From Zeimonas sp044507525 (GTDB lineage Bacteria; Pseudomonadota; Gammaproteobacteria; Burkholderiales; Burkholderiaceae_E), in the NCBI GenBank assembly GCA_044507525.1, contig JBIQJM010000027.1, forward strand, positions 1 to 32,122: DNA of 32,122 nt. Reading direction: 5' to 3'. Shown here one piece after another: positions 1 through 8,352 of this stretch (its first letter is position 1; the number at the start of each line of letters is the position of its first letter). The notes beneath the pieces are model-generated. The model had not been told where the DNA came from and did no database searches. It worked only from the letters and a program-made list of their open reading frames with translations. The translations under genes were made by a program, and so were the position numbers.

Positions 1-1
1 C

Positions 2-433
2 TCAGGGCTTGATGTACGCGTATCCCTCGTGCAGCTGCAGCTGCGCGATGCGCGCGACGCCCGACGGCGTGAACGCGGCGTCCATCACGAACTGTTCCGG
101 CTTCAGTCCGCGGTTCTTCAGCGTGATCTCGCAGATCTCGAAGGTGACGCCGCGGGCGGTGAGCGCCGACACCAGCGACGCATAGTGGATGTCGGGATTC
201 TTCGCGTCGCGCGCGCCTTCCATCAGGAAGTCGACGCCTTCGGCATGCGCGACGACGACGATCTTCGTCTTCGGCGCGACGTCGAGGTGGTTGCGCAGGT
301 TGCGCAGTGCCTTCGTCGCCTGGGTCGCGCTGTTGTCGAGGTGGTAGACGACCTTGTCCTGCGCCTGGGCGGAAGCGCCCAGGCCGATCAGCATCGACGC
401 CGTCACCCATGCGAGCCACTTGCGGATATCCAT
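2..433 (-). CDS. Exported DsrE-family protein
   Basis: The predicted protein has 143 residues. It begins with a Sec signal peptide (MDIRK, then a hydrophobic stretch ending near AQA at about residue 24), so it should act in the periplasm. The rest reads as a small DsrE/DsrF-like alpha/beta domain, with a KIVVVAHAEGVDFL segment and a single conserved-looking cysteine in FEICEI. DsrE-like proteins elsewhere carry or relay sulfur, but exported single-cysteine versions have no settled function. I chose the ATG at 433 because a GGAGGGAG ribosome site lies just upstream and because it starts the signal peptide cleanly; a longer reading frame to 520 has no such support. It lies 70 bases downstream of opgH on the same strand and could be the last gene of that transcript. 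The family call is fairly secure; the role is unknown. Confidence 0.8.
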   Translation of the reverse strand: MDIRKWLAWVTASMLIGLGASAQAQDKVVYHLDNSATQATKALRNLRNHLDVAPKTKIVVVAHAEGVDFLMEGARDAKNPDIHYASLVSALTARGVTFEICEITLKNRGLKPEQFVMDAAFTPSGVARIAQLQLHEGYAYIKP

Positions 434-503
434 AGCGTTCTCCCTCCGATGCTCGCAGCATGGACCAGATCCGCCTGCTGCGCAGCGTCGTCCGGGGGCA
501 GCT

Positions 504-2687
504 TCAGTCGCCGCGCGCACGAGCGACGATCGACGCCAGCCGCTCGAATCCCCGCGGATCCGCGAGTACCGCAGCCAGTTCCCGGTCGCTCAGCAGCTCG
601 CGTACGTCTTCGGGCGCCCGCGCATCGTCGAGCCGCGCCATGCCCACGACGAGGTGCACGTCGACTTCGCCTCGACGCCGCGGCGGCGGCTCGATCATCG
701 CGCGGTGCGCCGCGAGCAGCTTCTCGTCGGCGCGCAGGCGCGCGATCGCGTCCATCTCCGGCAGCGACGCGCCGATGACGTTCGCGAGTTCGTTGGCGCG
801 CAGCAGGATCGCCGGCGGCTGGCGTTCCTCGGGCACGAGCAGCAGGCCGAGGCGTCGCAGGCCGCGACCGAGTCGCGCGTTCGCGGTGAGCGCGGCCAGC
901 GGGATCGCGAGCAGCAGTCCGACGATGACCGGCGTCATCCACAGGAACAGCGGCCAGGAGACGGCGTAGGCGGCCGCGGCGAGCACCACGCCGAAGATCG
1001 TGTGCCCCGCATAGACGCGCGCCACCCGGGCCCACGGCAGCGCGCCGTCGTCGCGCCGCTGCACGTTCCAGCCGACGTCGCGCCCCGACAGCGCTGCCGC
1101 GACCGTCACCGACTGGTCGAGCATCACGACGGGTGCCATCAGTCCCGAGACGATCGTCTCGAGCAGCACGCTCGCCAGGCTGCGGCCGCCGCCGCCGAAT
1201 TCCCGGCGGTGCCGGCTGCGCACGAGCATCGCGAGCCAGGCGAGCAGCTTCGGCAGCAGGAGCAGCGCCATCGTGCCGGCGAAGACCCAGGCCGCGCGAA
1301 CCGGATCCTGTGCCGGCCATCTCGGGAACAGCGCGAAACCGCCGGGGAAGTACTCGGGGCGAATGAACTGCGCCTGCAGCGACGCCACGATGCCGACCAG
1401 CAGGAACAGCAGCCACAGCGGCGCGGTGACGTAGGCGCCGATGCCGGTGAACAGGTGCAGGCGGCTCACCGGATGAAGCCCGCGCGCCGGCAACACGCCC
1501 ATGTGCTGCAGGTTCCCCTGGCACCAGCGCCGGTCGCGCACCGAGTGGTCGCTGAGCGCCGGCGGCGTCTCCTCGTAGCTGCCGCCGAGGCCCGGGGCGA
1601 TGCAGATCGCCCAGCCGCCCCGGCGCATCAGCGCAGCCTCGACGAAGTCGTGGCTCATGATCTCGCCGCCGACCGGCTTGCGACCGGGAAGCGTCGGCAG
1701 CCCGGCGTGCCCGGCGAAGGCCCGGGTGCGAAGAATCGCGTTGTGGCCCCAGTAGTTGCTTTCCGACCCGTGCCACAACGCGAGACCGAAACCGAGCATC
1801 GGCCCGTAGAGCCGGTTGGCGAACTGCTGAAGACGGGCAAACGGCGTCGAGCCGTTGACGATGACCGGCAGCGTCTGGATCAGGCCGACCTGCGGCCGGC
1901 GCTCCATCGCGTCGACCAGTCGCAGCAGCGCACCGCCGCTCATCAGGCTGTCTGCGTCGAGCACGATCATGTATTCGTACGCGCCGCCGAAGCGCTTCAC
2001 CCAGTCGGCGATGTTGCCGGCCTTGCGGCCCGTGTTGCGCGGCCGGTGACGATAGAAGATGCGCCGGTGATCGCCGGTGCCGGCGCGCAGCTTCAGGAAC
2101 GCCGCCTCCTCGGCGATCCAGACATCCGGTCGCGTCGTGTCGCTCAGCACGAAGAAGTCGAAGCTCTCCGATGCGCCGACCTCGCCCAGCGACTCGTGCA
2201 TCGCCTGCAGCCGGGCCGTCACGCGCGCGGGATCCTCGTTGTAGACCGGAAACAGCAGGGCGGTTCGCGACGACAGCGGGCCCGGCGACGCACGCTCGTC
2301 GATCTCCAGGCGGCGATGTCCGCCGGAGAGCAGGAACAGGAAGCCGGCCAGGTTGATGACGAAGGAGAACGACACCCAGGCGAACAGGATGACGAACAGG
2401 CCGAGCACGACGTGCTCGAGCGGGGTCAGGCCGGAAACGTGGAGCACGAGATACATCTCGCGCGCGCCGAACGCGGTGAGCAGCAGCGTGCCTGCCAGCA
2501 TGACGAAGCGCCGCAGGCGCACCGGACCCGTCGCGAGCCCCGAAGGGTCGCGGCGCGCGCCGTCGGCGAGCGACTGCACCGGCATCTCCAGCGGTGCGTC
2601 GGGCGGGAGGGCGCTCGACGTGCCGGACGCGCGCGGCGCGGCCGCAGGAGCCGATCGCCGCGGCGCCCGGTCTACGGAGGTGTCCAT
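504..2687 (-). CDS. opgH: Glucans biosynthesis glucosyltransferase H (OpgH/MdoH)
   Basis: This is the inner-membrane GT2 glucosyltransferase that polymerises the beta-1,2-linked backbone of osmoregulated periplasmic glucans from UDP-glucose. The protein has 727 residues, about 120 fewer than E. coli OpgH (847), mostly through a shorter N-terminal cytoplasmic tail. Visible parts are two membrane segments at about residues 55-130, then a GT2 domain with DTTRPD, the metal-binding D244-A-D246, SHDFVEA and the acceptor-side RRW (W388) followed by CQGNLQHMG, then several more membrane helices and a basic cytoplasmic tail. The ATG at 2687 lies inside the end of opgG (16-base overlap), so translation is probably coupled; no good ribosome site of its own is visible. 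In enterobacteria OpgH also moonlights as a nutrient-dependent FtsZ inhibitor through its N-terminal region, and the shortened tail here makes that doubtful. Confidence 0.93.
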   Translation of the reverse strand: MDTSVDRAPRRSAPAAAPRASGTSSALPPDAPLEMPVQSLADGARRDPSGLATGPVRLRRFVMLAGTLLLTAFGAREMYLVLHVSGLTPLEHVVLGLFVILFAWVSFSFVINLAGFLFLLSGGHRRLEIDERASPGPLSSRTALLFPVYNEDPARVTARLQAMHESLGEVGASESFDFFVLSDTTRPDVWIAEEAAFLKLRAGTGDHRRIFYRHRPRNTGRKAGNIADWVKRFGGAYEYMIVLDADSLMSGGALLRLVDAMERRPQVGLIQTLPVIVNGSTPFARLQQFANRLYGPMLGFGLALWHGSESNYWGHNAILRTRAFAGHAGLPTLPGRKPVGGEIMSHDFVEAALMRRGGWAICIAPGLGGSYEETPPALSDHSVRDRRWCQGNLQHMGVLPARGLHPVSRLHLFTGIGAYVTAPLWLLFLLVGIVASLQAQFIRPEYFPGGFALFPRWPAQDPVRAAWVFAGTMALLLLPKLLAWLAMLVRSRHRREFGGGGRSLASVLLETIVSGLMAPVVMLDQSVTVAAALSGRDVGWNVQRRDDGALPWARVARVYAGHTIFGVVLAAAAYAVSWPLFLWMTPVIVGLLLAIPLAALTANARLGRGLRRLGLLLVPEERQPPAILLRANELANVIGASLPEMDAIARLRADEKLLAAHRAMIEPPPRRRGEVDVHLVVGMARLDDARAPEDVRELLSDRELAAVLADPRGFERLASIVARARGD

Positions 2688-4213
2688 CGGAAGATCCAGG
2701 TCTCGGACAGCGAGTCGTCGCCGTGCAGGAGTCGCGCACGCAGGTCGACCGCGGTCGACTTCTCCGGATCCAGGAAGAAGCTCAGCCGCCAGCCGCCCGT
2801 GTGCGGGTTCGGCTGCGTGACGACATCGTGGATCTTGCCGCTGCCGGCCGAGACCTCGCCGCGCACCTCGGTGCCGGGAGGGAGCTTCGCCAGCGCCTCG
2901 CCGACCGCGTCCAGGACGAACAGGCGCCGGTTCTCGTCGGCCCCCTGGCGGGTGCGCTGGAACGTCGCCGTCTCGGCGGCATTCGGATCGTTGCCGGTCC
3001 AGTGCAGGCGATACGTATAGAGGTACTCGCGTTTCGGCTGGAACGCCTCCTTCGGCCGCCAGAACGCGACGATGTTGTCGTTGTACTCGTTGTTGGCCGG
3101 AATCTCGTACAACTGGACCTCGCCTTCGCCCCAGTCGCCGATCGGCTCGACCCATGCATTCGGTCGCTTCTCGTAGCGCGCCTCCAGGTCCTCGAATGCG
3201 CTGAAGTCCCGATTGCGCTGCAGCAGGCCGAAGCCGCGCACGTTCGTGTCGGCGAAGCCGCTGACCTGCAGGTCGCGGGGATTCGACAGCGGCCGCCAGA
3301 GCCGCTCGCCGTTGCCGGTGTGGATGCCGAGCCCGCTCGAGTCGTGGACGGCCGGGCGGAAGTCGTCGATGCCGTGCCGATCCTGCGCGTCGAACCAGAA
3401 CATGCTGGTCAACGTGCCGAGTCCGGCCTGCGCGATCTTCGTGCGCGGATACAGCACGACTTCGACGTCCATCACGGTCGTGTCCCCCGGCCGGACGGTG
3501 AAGCGATAGGCGCCGGCAGCACTCGGGCTGTCGAGCAGTGCATGCACGACGATCGATCGCGTGCCCGGCGCCGGACGCTCGATCCAGAATGACCGGAAAG
3601 AGGCAAATTCCTCGCCTTTCGGGTCGGCGGTGGCAATCGAGAGGCCGCGCGCGGAGAGGCCGAAGACCTGGCCCTTCGCGACGGCGCGGAAATAGCTCGC
3701 GCCGAGAAAGACCGCGACCTCGTCGAAGTAGTCGGGCCGGTTCATTTGCGCGTGCAGTCGGAAGCCGGCGAAGCCGAGCGCGGCGTCGGGCTTCGGAGGC
3801 GGGGTCTTGCCGAAGGAGAACAGGTCCGGCGAGTAGCGCACCGCACGCGCCTTGCCCTGGCTGACTTCGTGGATGTCCACGCGATCGCGGAAGATGAAGC
3901 CGCGATGGAAGAACTGGACCTGGAACGGCACGTCCTCGTTGCGCCACAGCGCGCTTTCGGGGCGGAAGCGCACGGCCCGGTACTCGTCGTAGCTCAGGTC
4001 CTTCAGCTCGTCGGGCAGGGCATTGCCCGGCGCCTTGTACGGCTGTTGCGCCAGCTGGCGGGCGAGCTGGCGCACCGTCGAGCCGTCGAAGGCGGTGCCG
4101 CCTTCCGCCGCGCCGGAGGCCGTCTGCGTCGGTCGGCTGTCGGCGGCGAGCGCGCCGACGCCGGCGAGCGCTGCAAGACCGGCACCCCCGATGATGAACT
4201 CGCGTCTCTGCAA
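2672..4213 (-). CDS. opgG: Periplasmic glucan biosynthesis protein OpgG/OpgD with Tat-type signal
   Basis: The 513-residue periplasmic protein is needed for backbone assembly and release of osmoregulated periplasmic glucans. It opens with MQRREFIIGGAGLAALAG, a twin-arginine signal like that of E. coli OpgD rather than the Sec signal of OpgG. The body carries family segments such as PYKAPGNALPDELKDLSYDEYRAV (given here only as a region, residues 58-81), LTSMFWFDAQDR and the RFRPE/FHRGFIF stretch, and its length matches OpgG (511) and OpgD (551). Gene order with opgH supports the opgGH operon, whereas the signal argues for the D subtype, so the symbol is provisional. The start is a TTG at 4213, supported by AGGAG six bases upstream and by the complete signal it begins. 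The ribosome site sits in a small hairpin (see separate entry). Confidence 0.88.
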   Translation of the reverse strand: MQRREFIIGGAGLAALAGVGALAADSRPTQTASGAAEGGTAFDGSTVRQLARQLAQQPYKAPGNALPDELKDLSYDEYRAVRFRPESALWRNEDVPFQVQFFHRGFIFRDRVDIHEVSQGKARAVRYSPDLFSFGKTPPPKPDAALGFAGFRLHAQMNRPDYFDEVAVFLGASYFRAVAKGQVFGLSARGLSIATADPKGEEFASFRSFWIERPAPGTRSIVVHALLDSPSAAGAYRFTVRPGDTTVMDVEVVLYPRTKIAQAGLGTLTSMFWFDAQDRHGIDDFRPAVHDSSGLGIHTGNGERLWRPLSNPRDLQVSGFADTNVRGFGLLQRNRDFSAFEDLEARYEKRPNAWVEPIGDWGEGEVQLYEIPANNEYNDNIVAFWRPKEAFQPKREYLYTYRLHWTGNDPNAAETATFQRTRQGADENRRLFVLDAVGEALAKLPPGTEVRGEVSAGSGKIHDVVTQPNPHTGGWRLSFFLDPEKSTAVDLRARLLHGDDSLSETWIFRWTPP

Positions 4214-4226
4214 ACGAGGCTCCTCG
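4214..4226 (-). promoter_or_regulatory. opgG ribosome site inside a small hairpin before a TTG start
   Basis: On the minus strand AGGAG (4224-4220) precedes the TTG start by six bases. The surrounding 12 bases (4215-4226) form a perfect inverted repeat, CGAG-GAGC-CTCG, that would bury the ribosome site in a 4-bp stem. The combination of a weak start codon and a foldable ribosome site suggests limited or regulated translation of opgG. The stem is short, so this may be coincidence. Confidence 0.4.
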
Positions 4227-4368
4227 AAGGAAGGACGACTGCGCCGTGACGACGCCCGTCGCGTCGGTCGCCGCAGGGTCCCGGGCGCTCGCGCAGTGGC
4301 GCCGCGAACGCGTGCGCTCGGCTACGCATTTCGCGTGCCGGGGGTGGAGCCGATGGTCGCGTGGGGGT

Positions 4369-4390
4369 TCCCCGACCTGTTGGTCGGGGA
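4369..4390 (-). promoter_or_regulatory. 9-bp GC-rich hairpin in the opgG leader / mscS-opgG gap
   Basis: TCCCCGACC (4369-4377) and GGTCGGGGA (4382-4390) form a perfect 9-bp stem with a 4-base loop. It lies in the 246-base gap between the mscS-like gene and opgG, both on the minus strand. No run of T follows on either strand, so it is not a classical intrinsic terminator. It could be a Rho-linked terminator for the channel gene, an attenuator, or a structured part of the opgG leader. The rest of the gap shows no gene. Confidence 0.5.
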
Positions 4391-4459
4391 TTCGCGGACC
4401 GGCGGTCGACGACTCGTGTGCAGGAGATGTCCGGCTTGCCGGCCGGCAGGCATTTCCGG

Positions 4460-5374
4460 TCAGGCGGTCTCCGCGGCCTGCGGTTCTTGCTCGATCGTGC
4501 GGTGCTTCCTCGCCGGTGCATCGCCGTGCGCGGCGGACGGCGTCGCGGCCTGTCCGGCTCGCACCCGGCGCCAGTATCGGCGAAGGATCATCTGCTCGAC
4601 CCGCACGCGCTCGTTGGTGCGGCACACATAGCGAAGGGCCAGCTTCGCGTGCTTCGGATCGTCCAGCGAGAGCAGTACGCGCGGGGCGGCCGAAGGGAGG
4701 TCGATGAGGCTGCGCGCCTCGATACGCGCGAGATGGGCCGCGGCTTCCTCCAGCCAGGGGTCGCAGACCTCGCCCGCGGCGGCGAGCAGGCATTGCTCCA
4801 GTCGCTCGAGGTCGCTTTCCGCATCCGCAGCGACGCGCACGATCTGCACGATGAAGATGCCGGTGGCGGTTTCGTTTCGCACGGGGTGCGTGAGCAGCAC
4901 CGCGTTGGGAATGGTGACCGTCTTGCCGGTGAGCTGGTTGGAGTCGAAGGTCTCGGCCAGCGTGGTGGACAGCAGCGACGTGCCGACGACCCTGCCGCGC
5001 ACCCCGGCGACCTCGATGAAGTCGTCCAGACGATACGGACGCGTCGCGACCAACGTGGCGGTGCCCAGCAGGTTGGTCAGGAAATCCTTGCTGACGATCA
5101 GGGTCGCACCGGCCACTGCGGTCAGCGCCAGCGCGAAGCCGGCGAGCTTGCTTCCCCATACCCCGAGCACCGCGAAGAAGGTCAGTGCCAGGATCAGGTT
5201 GCGCGACCAGATGCGCTGCTCGCGACGGCTGCGCAGATCGCAGTTGGTCGACCGGGCGAGCACGCGCGAGACGACGCGCGTGGCGAACCAGCCCGCCGCG
5301 AGGACGGCTGCCGTGAGCCCGATGCGGGGCGTTTCGGCGAAGGACAGCAGCGGTTCGAGAAGGCCGGCGGCCAT
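4460..5374 (-). CDS. MscS-family mechanosensitive ion channel
   Basis: This 304-residue inner-membrane protein belongs to the small-conductance mechanosensitive channel family, which opens under membrane tension to release solutes after an osmotic downshift. It has three predicted membrane segments in the first ~105 residues (LTAAVLAAGWFA; ILALTFFAVLGVW; LALTAVAGATLIVSKDFLTNLLG, the pore-lining type helix), then the beta domain with PYRLDDFIEVAGVRGRVVGT and VTIPNAVLL, both typical of MscS. The C-terminal part is shorter and more divergent than in E. coli MscS (286 residues) and ends in a charged tail. The ATG at 5374 begins the first helix; no ribosome site is obvious. It lies 246 bases upstream of opgG on the same strand, and pairing with osmoregulated glucan genes fits a hypo-osmotic role. 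Confidence 0.88.
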   Translation of the reverse strand: MAAGLLEPLLSFAETPRIGLTAAVLAAGWFATRVVSRVLARSTNCDLRSRREQRIWSRNLILALTFFAVLGVWGSKLAGFALALTAVAGATLIVSKDFLTNLLGTATLVATRPYRLDDFIEVAGVRGRVVGTSLLSTTLAETFDSNQLTGKTVTIPNAVLLTHPVRNETATGIFIVQIVRVAADAESDLERLEQCLLAAAGEVCDPWLEEAAAHLARIEARSLIDLPSAAPRVLLSLDDPKHAKLALRYVCRTNERVRVEQMILRRYWRRVRAGQAATPSAAHGDAPARKHRTIEQEPQAAETA

Positions 5375-5411
5375 GGGGAAAATCGCCTGCGAAGCAAAGG
5401 GCTGTCCCGTG

Positions 5412-5431
5412 CGGCGATTCTAGCTTCGCCG
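5412..5431 (-). promoter_or_regulatory. Candidate -10 box within an inverted repeat upstream of the mscS-like gene
   Basis: On the minus strand TAGAAT (5422-5417) matches the sigma-70 -10 consensus at 5 of 6 positions and lies about 40 bases before the ATG. It is bracketed by CGGCGA (5412-5417) and TCGCCG (5426-5431), an inverted repeat that could be an operator or a leader hairpin. No convincing -35 box is seen at the proper distance. The 118-base gap (5375-5492) holds nothing else recognisable. Confidence 0.3.
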
Positions 5432-5492
5432 CGTCGATCCGCCTGGGCCGGGTTCCGGACGGAGAGGGCGAGCCGACCGTCGGCGCGAAGGA

Positions 5493-6476
5493 TCAGACGG
5501 CGTTTTCCTCCCGCCGGCGGCGGAACTGCGCCGGCGTCAACCCGCTCCAGCGGCGGAAGGCCTTGGCGAATGCGCTCTCGTCGGAAAACCCGAGATCCTC
5601 GGCGACGTCGGGCAGGCTGTCCGGGCCGCGCAGCCGCTCGATGGCGACGCCGTGCAGCGCGGCGTCGCGCAGCAGCTTGAAGGAGCTGCCTTCCTCGGCC
5701 AGGCGGCGGTTCAGGTGTCGGCCGCTGATCGCGAGCACCGATGCGACCCGTTCCTTGCCCCAGCGCGGATGTGCGCGGATCAGTCGCTGCACCTCGGCGC
5801 TCAGGCTGTCTTGCCCGAGTTCGGCCAGCATGCGGTCGGTCAACTGGCGCAGATGCCCGCGCAGAGGGGCGTTGGCCTGGATCAGCGGCAGCTGAAGCTG
5901 GTCGGCGCCGAAGACGAGCGCGTTTTCCGGCGCCCCGAAGTGCAGCGGGATGCGCAGCAGCGCCCGGTATTCGAGGGCAGGGCAGAGCGGCTGGTGAACG
6001 AAGCGGATGCCGCCGGGCCGGAACGCCTCGCCGCTTGCCCAGACGCTCAGTCGCAGCAGGCCCGCCAGCACGGCCTCGACCCGTTCGGCCTGGCGAACGG
6101 CCATGTGCGGACGGTATTCGACCACTGCCAGGTCGTCGTCGCGCTCGAGCAGGAAATCGCCGCCCTCGCCGACGATCGGCGCGAGCTCGACGAGTTGCTC
6201 CAGCGCCTCGCCGAGCGTGTCGCAGCTTGCGAGCAGGAGTCCGGCGCTGTCGAGATGACCGGCCTGCAGCTCCAGCCCGAGTCGCAAGCCTGCCAGCCGG
6301 TCGCCGCTTTCCCGGCAATAGGCATCCCAGAGCCGGTCGAGGAGCGCGAGCGGCAGGCGGGCATGGTCGTCGACCGCCTTGCGCAATTCGGCGGGGAGCA
6401 CGATCCCCCGCCGCTCGGCACCCTGCAACAGCGCACGAGCGTACAGCCGGTTCACGCTGAAGAGACTGTCCCTCAT
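5493..6476 (-). CDS. AraC-family transcriptional regulator (Arabinose_bd type N-terminal domain)
   Basis: The 327-residue protein has a C-terminal AraC/XylS DNA-binding domain with two helix-turn-helix units: the first around RWGKERVASVLAISGRHLNRRL and the second around DVAEDLGFSDESAFAKAFRRW, ending with the family signature GLTPAQFRRRR. The N-terminal ~200 residues resemble the ligand-sensing domain of OruR/MmsR-type regulators rather than the cupin of AraC itself. The gene reads away from the thiamine-pyrophosphate enzyme at 6600, with only 123 bases between their starts, so that enzyme is the natural target candidate. The inducer is not predictable. The ATG at 6476 begins a plausible first helix and lacks a strong ribosome site. 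Confidence 0.9.
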   Translation of the reverse strand: MRDSLFSVNRLYARALLQGAERRGIVLPAELRKAVDDHARLPLALLDRLWDAYCRESGDRLAGLRLGLELQAGHLDSAGLLLASCDTLGEALEQLVELAPIVGEGGDFLLERDDDLAVVEYRPHMAVRQAERVEAVLAGLLRLSVWASGEAFRPGGIRFVHQPLCPALEYRALLRIPLHFGAPENALVFGADQLQLPLIQANAPLRGHLRQLTDRMLAELGQDSLSAEVQRLIRAHPRWGKERVASVLAISGRHLNRRLAEEGSSFKLLRDAALHGVAIERLRGPDSLPDVAEDLGFSDESAFAKAFRRWSGLTPAQFRRRREENAV

Positions 6477-6599
6477 GGCCCGAATCGTCGCCTGTGCGTC
6501 CTGTTCGAAAGGTTACGTACGCGTGCGGGATGAATAAGCTGTCCGCGCATCGGAGGATATCGGCGCGCCGCGTCGCTGGCGAGGTCGCAGGGGAGGAAC
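6477..6599. promoter_or_regulatory. Divergent promoter region between araC-type and TPP-enzyme genes
   Basis: These 123 bases must hold promoters for both genes. Visible are a strong ribosome site, GGGGAGG, just before the ATG at 6600, an AT-richer patch GATGAATAAGCT near 6530-6540, and a TACGTA palindrome at 6514-6519. I cannot define -35/-10 pairs with confidence. AraC-type regulators bind direct repeats of about 17-20 bases, and no clear pair stands out by eye. Confidence 0.35.
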
Positions 6600-8345
6600 A
6601 TGGCGGAGATGAGTGGCGGCGAGTATCTCGCGCGCATGCTGCAGAACGAGGGTGTCGAGCGGGTGTTCGGCATCATCGACGGGACCTACTTCGGCTTCTA
6701 TTCCGCGCTTCACCGGCTGGGCATCGAGATCGTCACGCCCCGGCACGAGACCAGCGCCGCGCACATGGCAGGCGCCTATGCGAGGCTGACCGGCCGGCTC
6801 GGCGTCTGCATGGCGAGCAACGGGCCGGGTGTCGCCAACCTCCTGCCGGGGCTCGTCGTCGAGCAGGCCGAGGGCAACCGGGTGTTGGCCATCACGAGCG
6901 CGCGGCGGCCGGCGATCATGTATCCCGATCGGGGCGGCGCGTACCAGTGCTTCGACCAGGTCGGCGTCATCGGCCGCATCGGGAAGTGGAGTGCGTCAGC
7001 GCCGACCTTCGACCGGATTCCCGAGCTGATGCGCAAGGCACTGCGCGCCTGCTGGGACGGGCGGCCCGGCGTCGTGCACCTGGACGTGCCGGAGACGCTG
7101 ATGAACGGCAAGTTCAAGGCGCCGACGCCCTGGCAGCCGCAGCAGTACCGCGCGCGCGCGCCGATGCCGCCTCCGGCCGAGCAGGTCGAGCTGGCCGCGC
7201 AGTGGCTGCTCGCGGCCGATGCGCCGATGATCCATGCCGGCAGCGGCGTCGTGCACGCGGGCGCGTTCGCCGAACTCGAGCGGGTGGCGAGCCTTCTGCA
7301 CGCGCCGGTGACGACGAGCTGGGCGGCGCGCGGCGCGCTGGCGGAGACTTCGCCGCTGGCCATTCCGATGCCGCACGTCAAGCTCAACCACAAGGTGCGC
7401 AACGACGCCGACGTGGTGCTGATCCTCGGCTCGCGCGTCGGGGAGACCGACTGGTGGGGCAAGCCGCCGTACTGGCGCGACCCTGCCCAGCAGCGTACCG
7501 TGCAGGTCGACATCGACGCCGCGATCCTCGGACTGAACAAGCCCGCCGACCTGCCGGTGCTGGCGGACGTGAAGCTCTTCCTCGCCGCGCTCGCCGGGCG
7601 GCTGGAGGGCGCGCGCATCGAGGGTCTCGACGAACGCAGGCGCCGTGTCGACGGCTACGGAAAGCTCCTCGCACAGGATCGAGCCGGCTGGGACAAGGCG
7701 CTGTCCGACATGGCGGAGCCGATGAATCCGGCCCACATCGGCGCGATCTGCGACGAGCTGTTTCCGCAGGACAGCGTGCTGGTGGCCGACGGCGGCAACG
7801 CCGCGGTATGGGCGATGTTCCACCACCGCGCGCGTGTCCCGAATCGAATCCTGTCGACCTTCCGTTTCGGCATGCTGGGCGCCGGTATGGCGCAGGCGCT
7901 CGGCGCGGCCGTCGCGCTGCCGCAATCGCCGGTGTGCTGCATCATCGGCGACGGGGCGTTCGGCTTCCACCCGCAGGAAGTCGAGACGGCGGTACGCAAC
8001 CGGATGCGCGTGATCTGGATCGTGCTGTGCGACAAGCAGTGGGGCATGGTGAAGATGAACCAGCAGTTCATGCTGCGGCCGTTCAAGACCATGCTCTTCA
8101 AGAAGCTGGACGAGCACGAGACGATCAAGGCCGACCTGGGCGAGATCCGCTTCGACCTCCTCGCGCAGTCGATGGGAGCGTTCGGCGAGCGCGTGTCGTC
8201 GGCTGCGCAGCTGCGCACGGCCGTGCAGCGCGCACTCGACGACGGCGGCGCCGGTGTGATCCACGTCGACGTCGACCCGGTCAAGCACATGTGGGCACCG
8301 GGCCTGATCCACTTCAAGAAGATGCACGAGGAGCCGGCCGGTTGA
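6600..8345 (+). CDS. Thiamine-pyrophosphate-dependent enzyme, acetolactate-synthase-like
   Basis: The 581-residue cytoplasmic enzyme has the three-domain architecture of the acetolactate synthase/benzoylformate decarboxylase superfamily: Pyr domain (residues ~5-170) with the cofactor-activating glutamate E50 in RHETSAAH, a central domain (~190-320), and a PP domain (~370-560) with GDG at 450-452. The cofactor/metal motif is non-standard: where GDG...NN is usual, this protein has Cys477-Asp478 in LCDKQWGMV. It can donate an acidic ligand but is not a textbook acetolactate synthase. No regulatory subunit gene is nearby, which also argues against branched-chain biosynthesis. A role in decarboxylating or carboligating a 2-keto acid is family knowledge; the substrate is unknown. 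The ATG at 6600 has an excellent ribosome site. The gene is divergent from an AraC-type regulator and convergent with the TauE-like gene. Confidence 0.87.
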   Translation: MAEMSGGEYLARMLQNEGVERVFGIIDGTYFGFYSALHRLGIEIVTPRHETSAAHMAGAYARLTGRLGVCMASNGPGVANLLPGLVVEQAEGNRVLAITSARRPAIMYPDRGGAYQCFDQVGVIGRIGKWSASAPTFDRIPELMRKALRACWDGRPGVVHLDVPETLMNGKFKAPTPWQPQQYRARAPMPPPAEQVELAAQWLLAADAPMIHAGSGVVHAGAFAELERVASLLHAPVTTSWAARGALAETSPLAIPMPHVKLNHKVRNDADVVLILGSRVGETDWWGKPPYWRDPAQQRTVQVDIDAAILGLNKPADLPVLADVKLFLAALAGRLEGARIEGLDERRRRVDGYGKLLAQDRAGWDKALSDMAEPMNPAHIGAICDELFPQDSVLVADGGNAAVWAMFHHRARVPNRILSTFRFGMLGAGMAQALGAAVALPQSPVCCIIGDGAFGFHPQEVETAVRNRMRVIWIVLCDKQWGMVKMNQQFMLRPFKTMLFKKLDEHETIKADLGEIRFDLLAQSMGAFGERVSSAAQLRTAVQRALDDGGAGVIHVDVDPVKHMWAPGLIHFKKMHEEPAG

Positions 8346-8352
8346 TGCGACG

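Noticed and set aside
354..3020. Open frame of 888 codons on the plus strand opposite opgH/opgG
   Set aside because: It is rich in Arg, Gln, Asp, Glu and His as expected for an antisense shadow in GC-rich DNA, has no recognisable domain, and opposes two well-supported genes.
504..5159. Single 1551-codon minus-strand frame through opgH, opgG and part of mscS
   Set aside because: Only the part below 2687 shows family motifs; the rest is an out-of-frame shadow of opgG and the channel gene.
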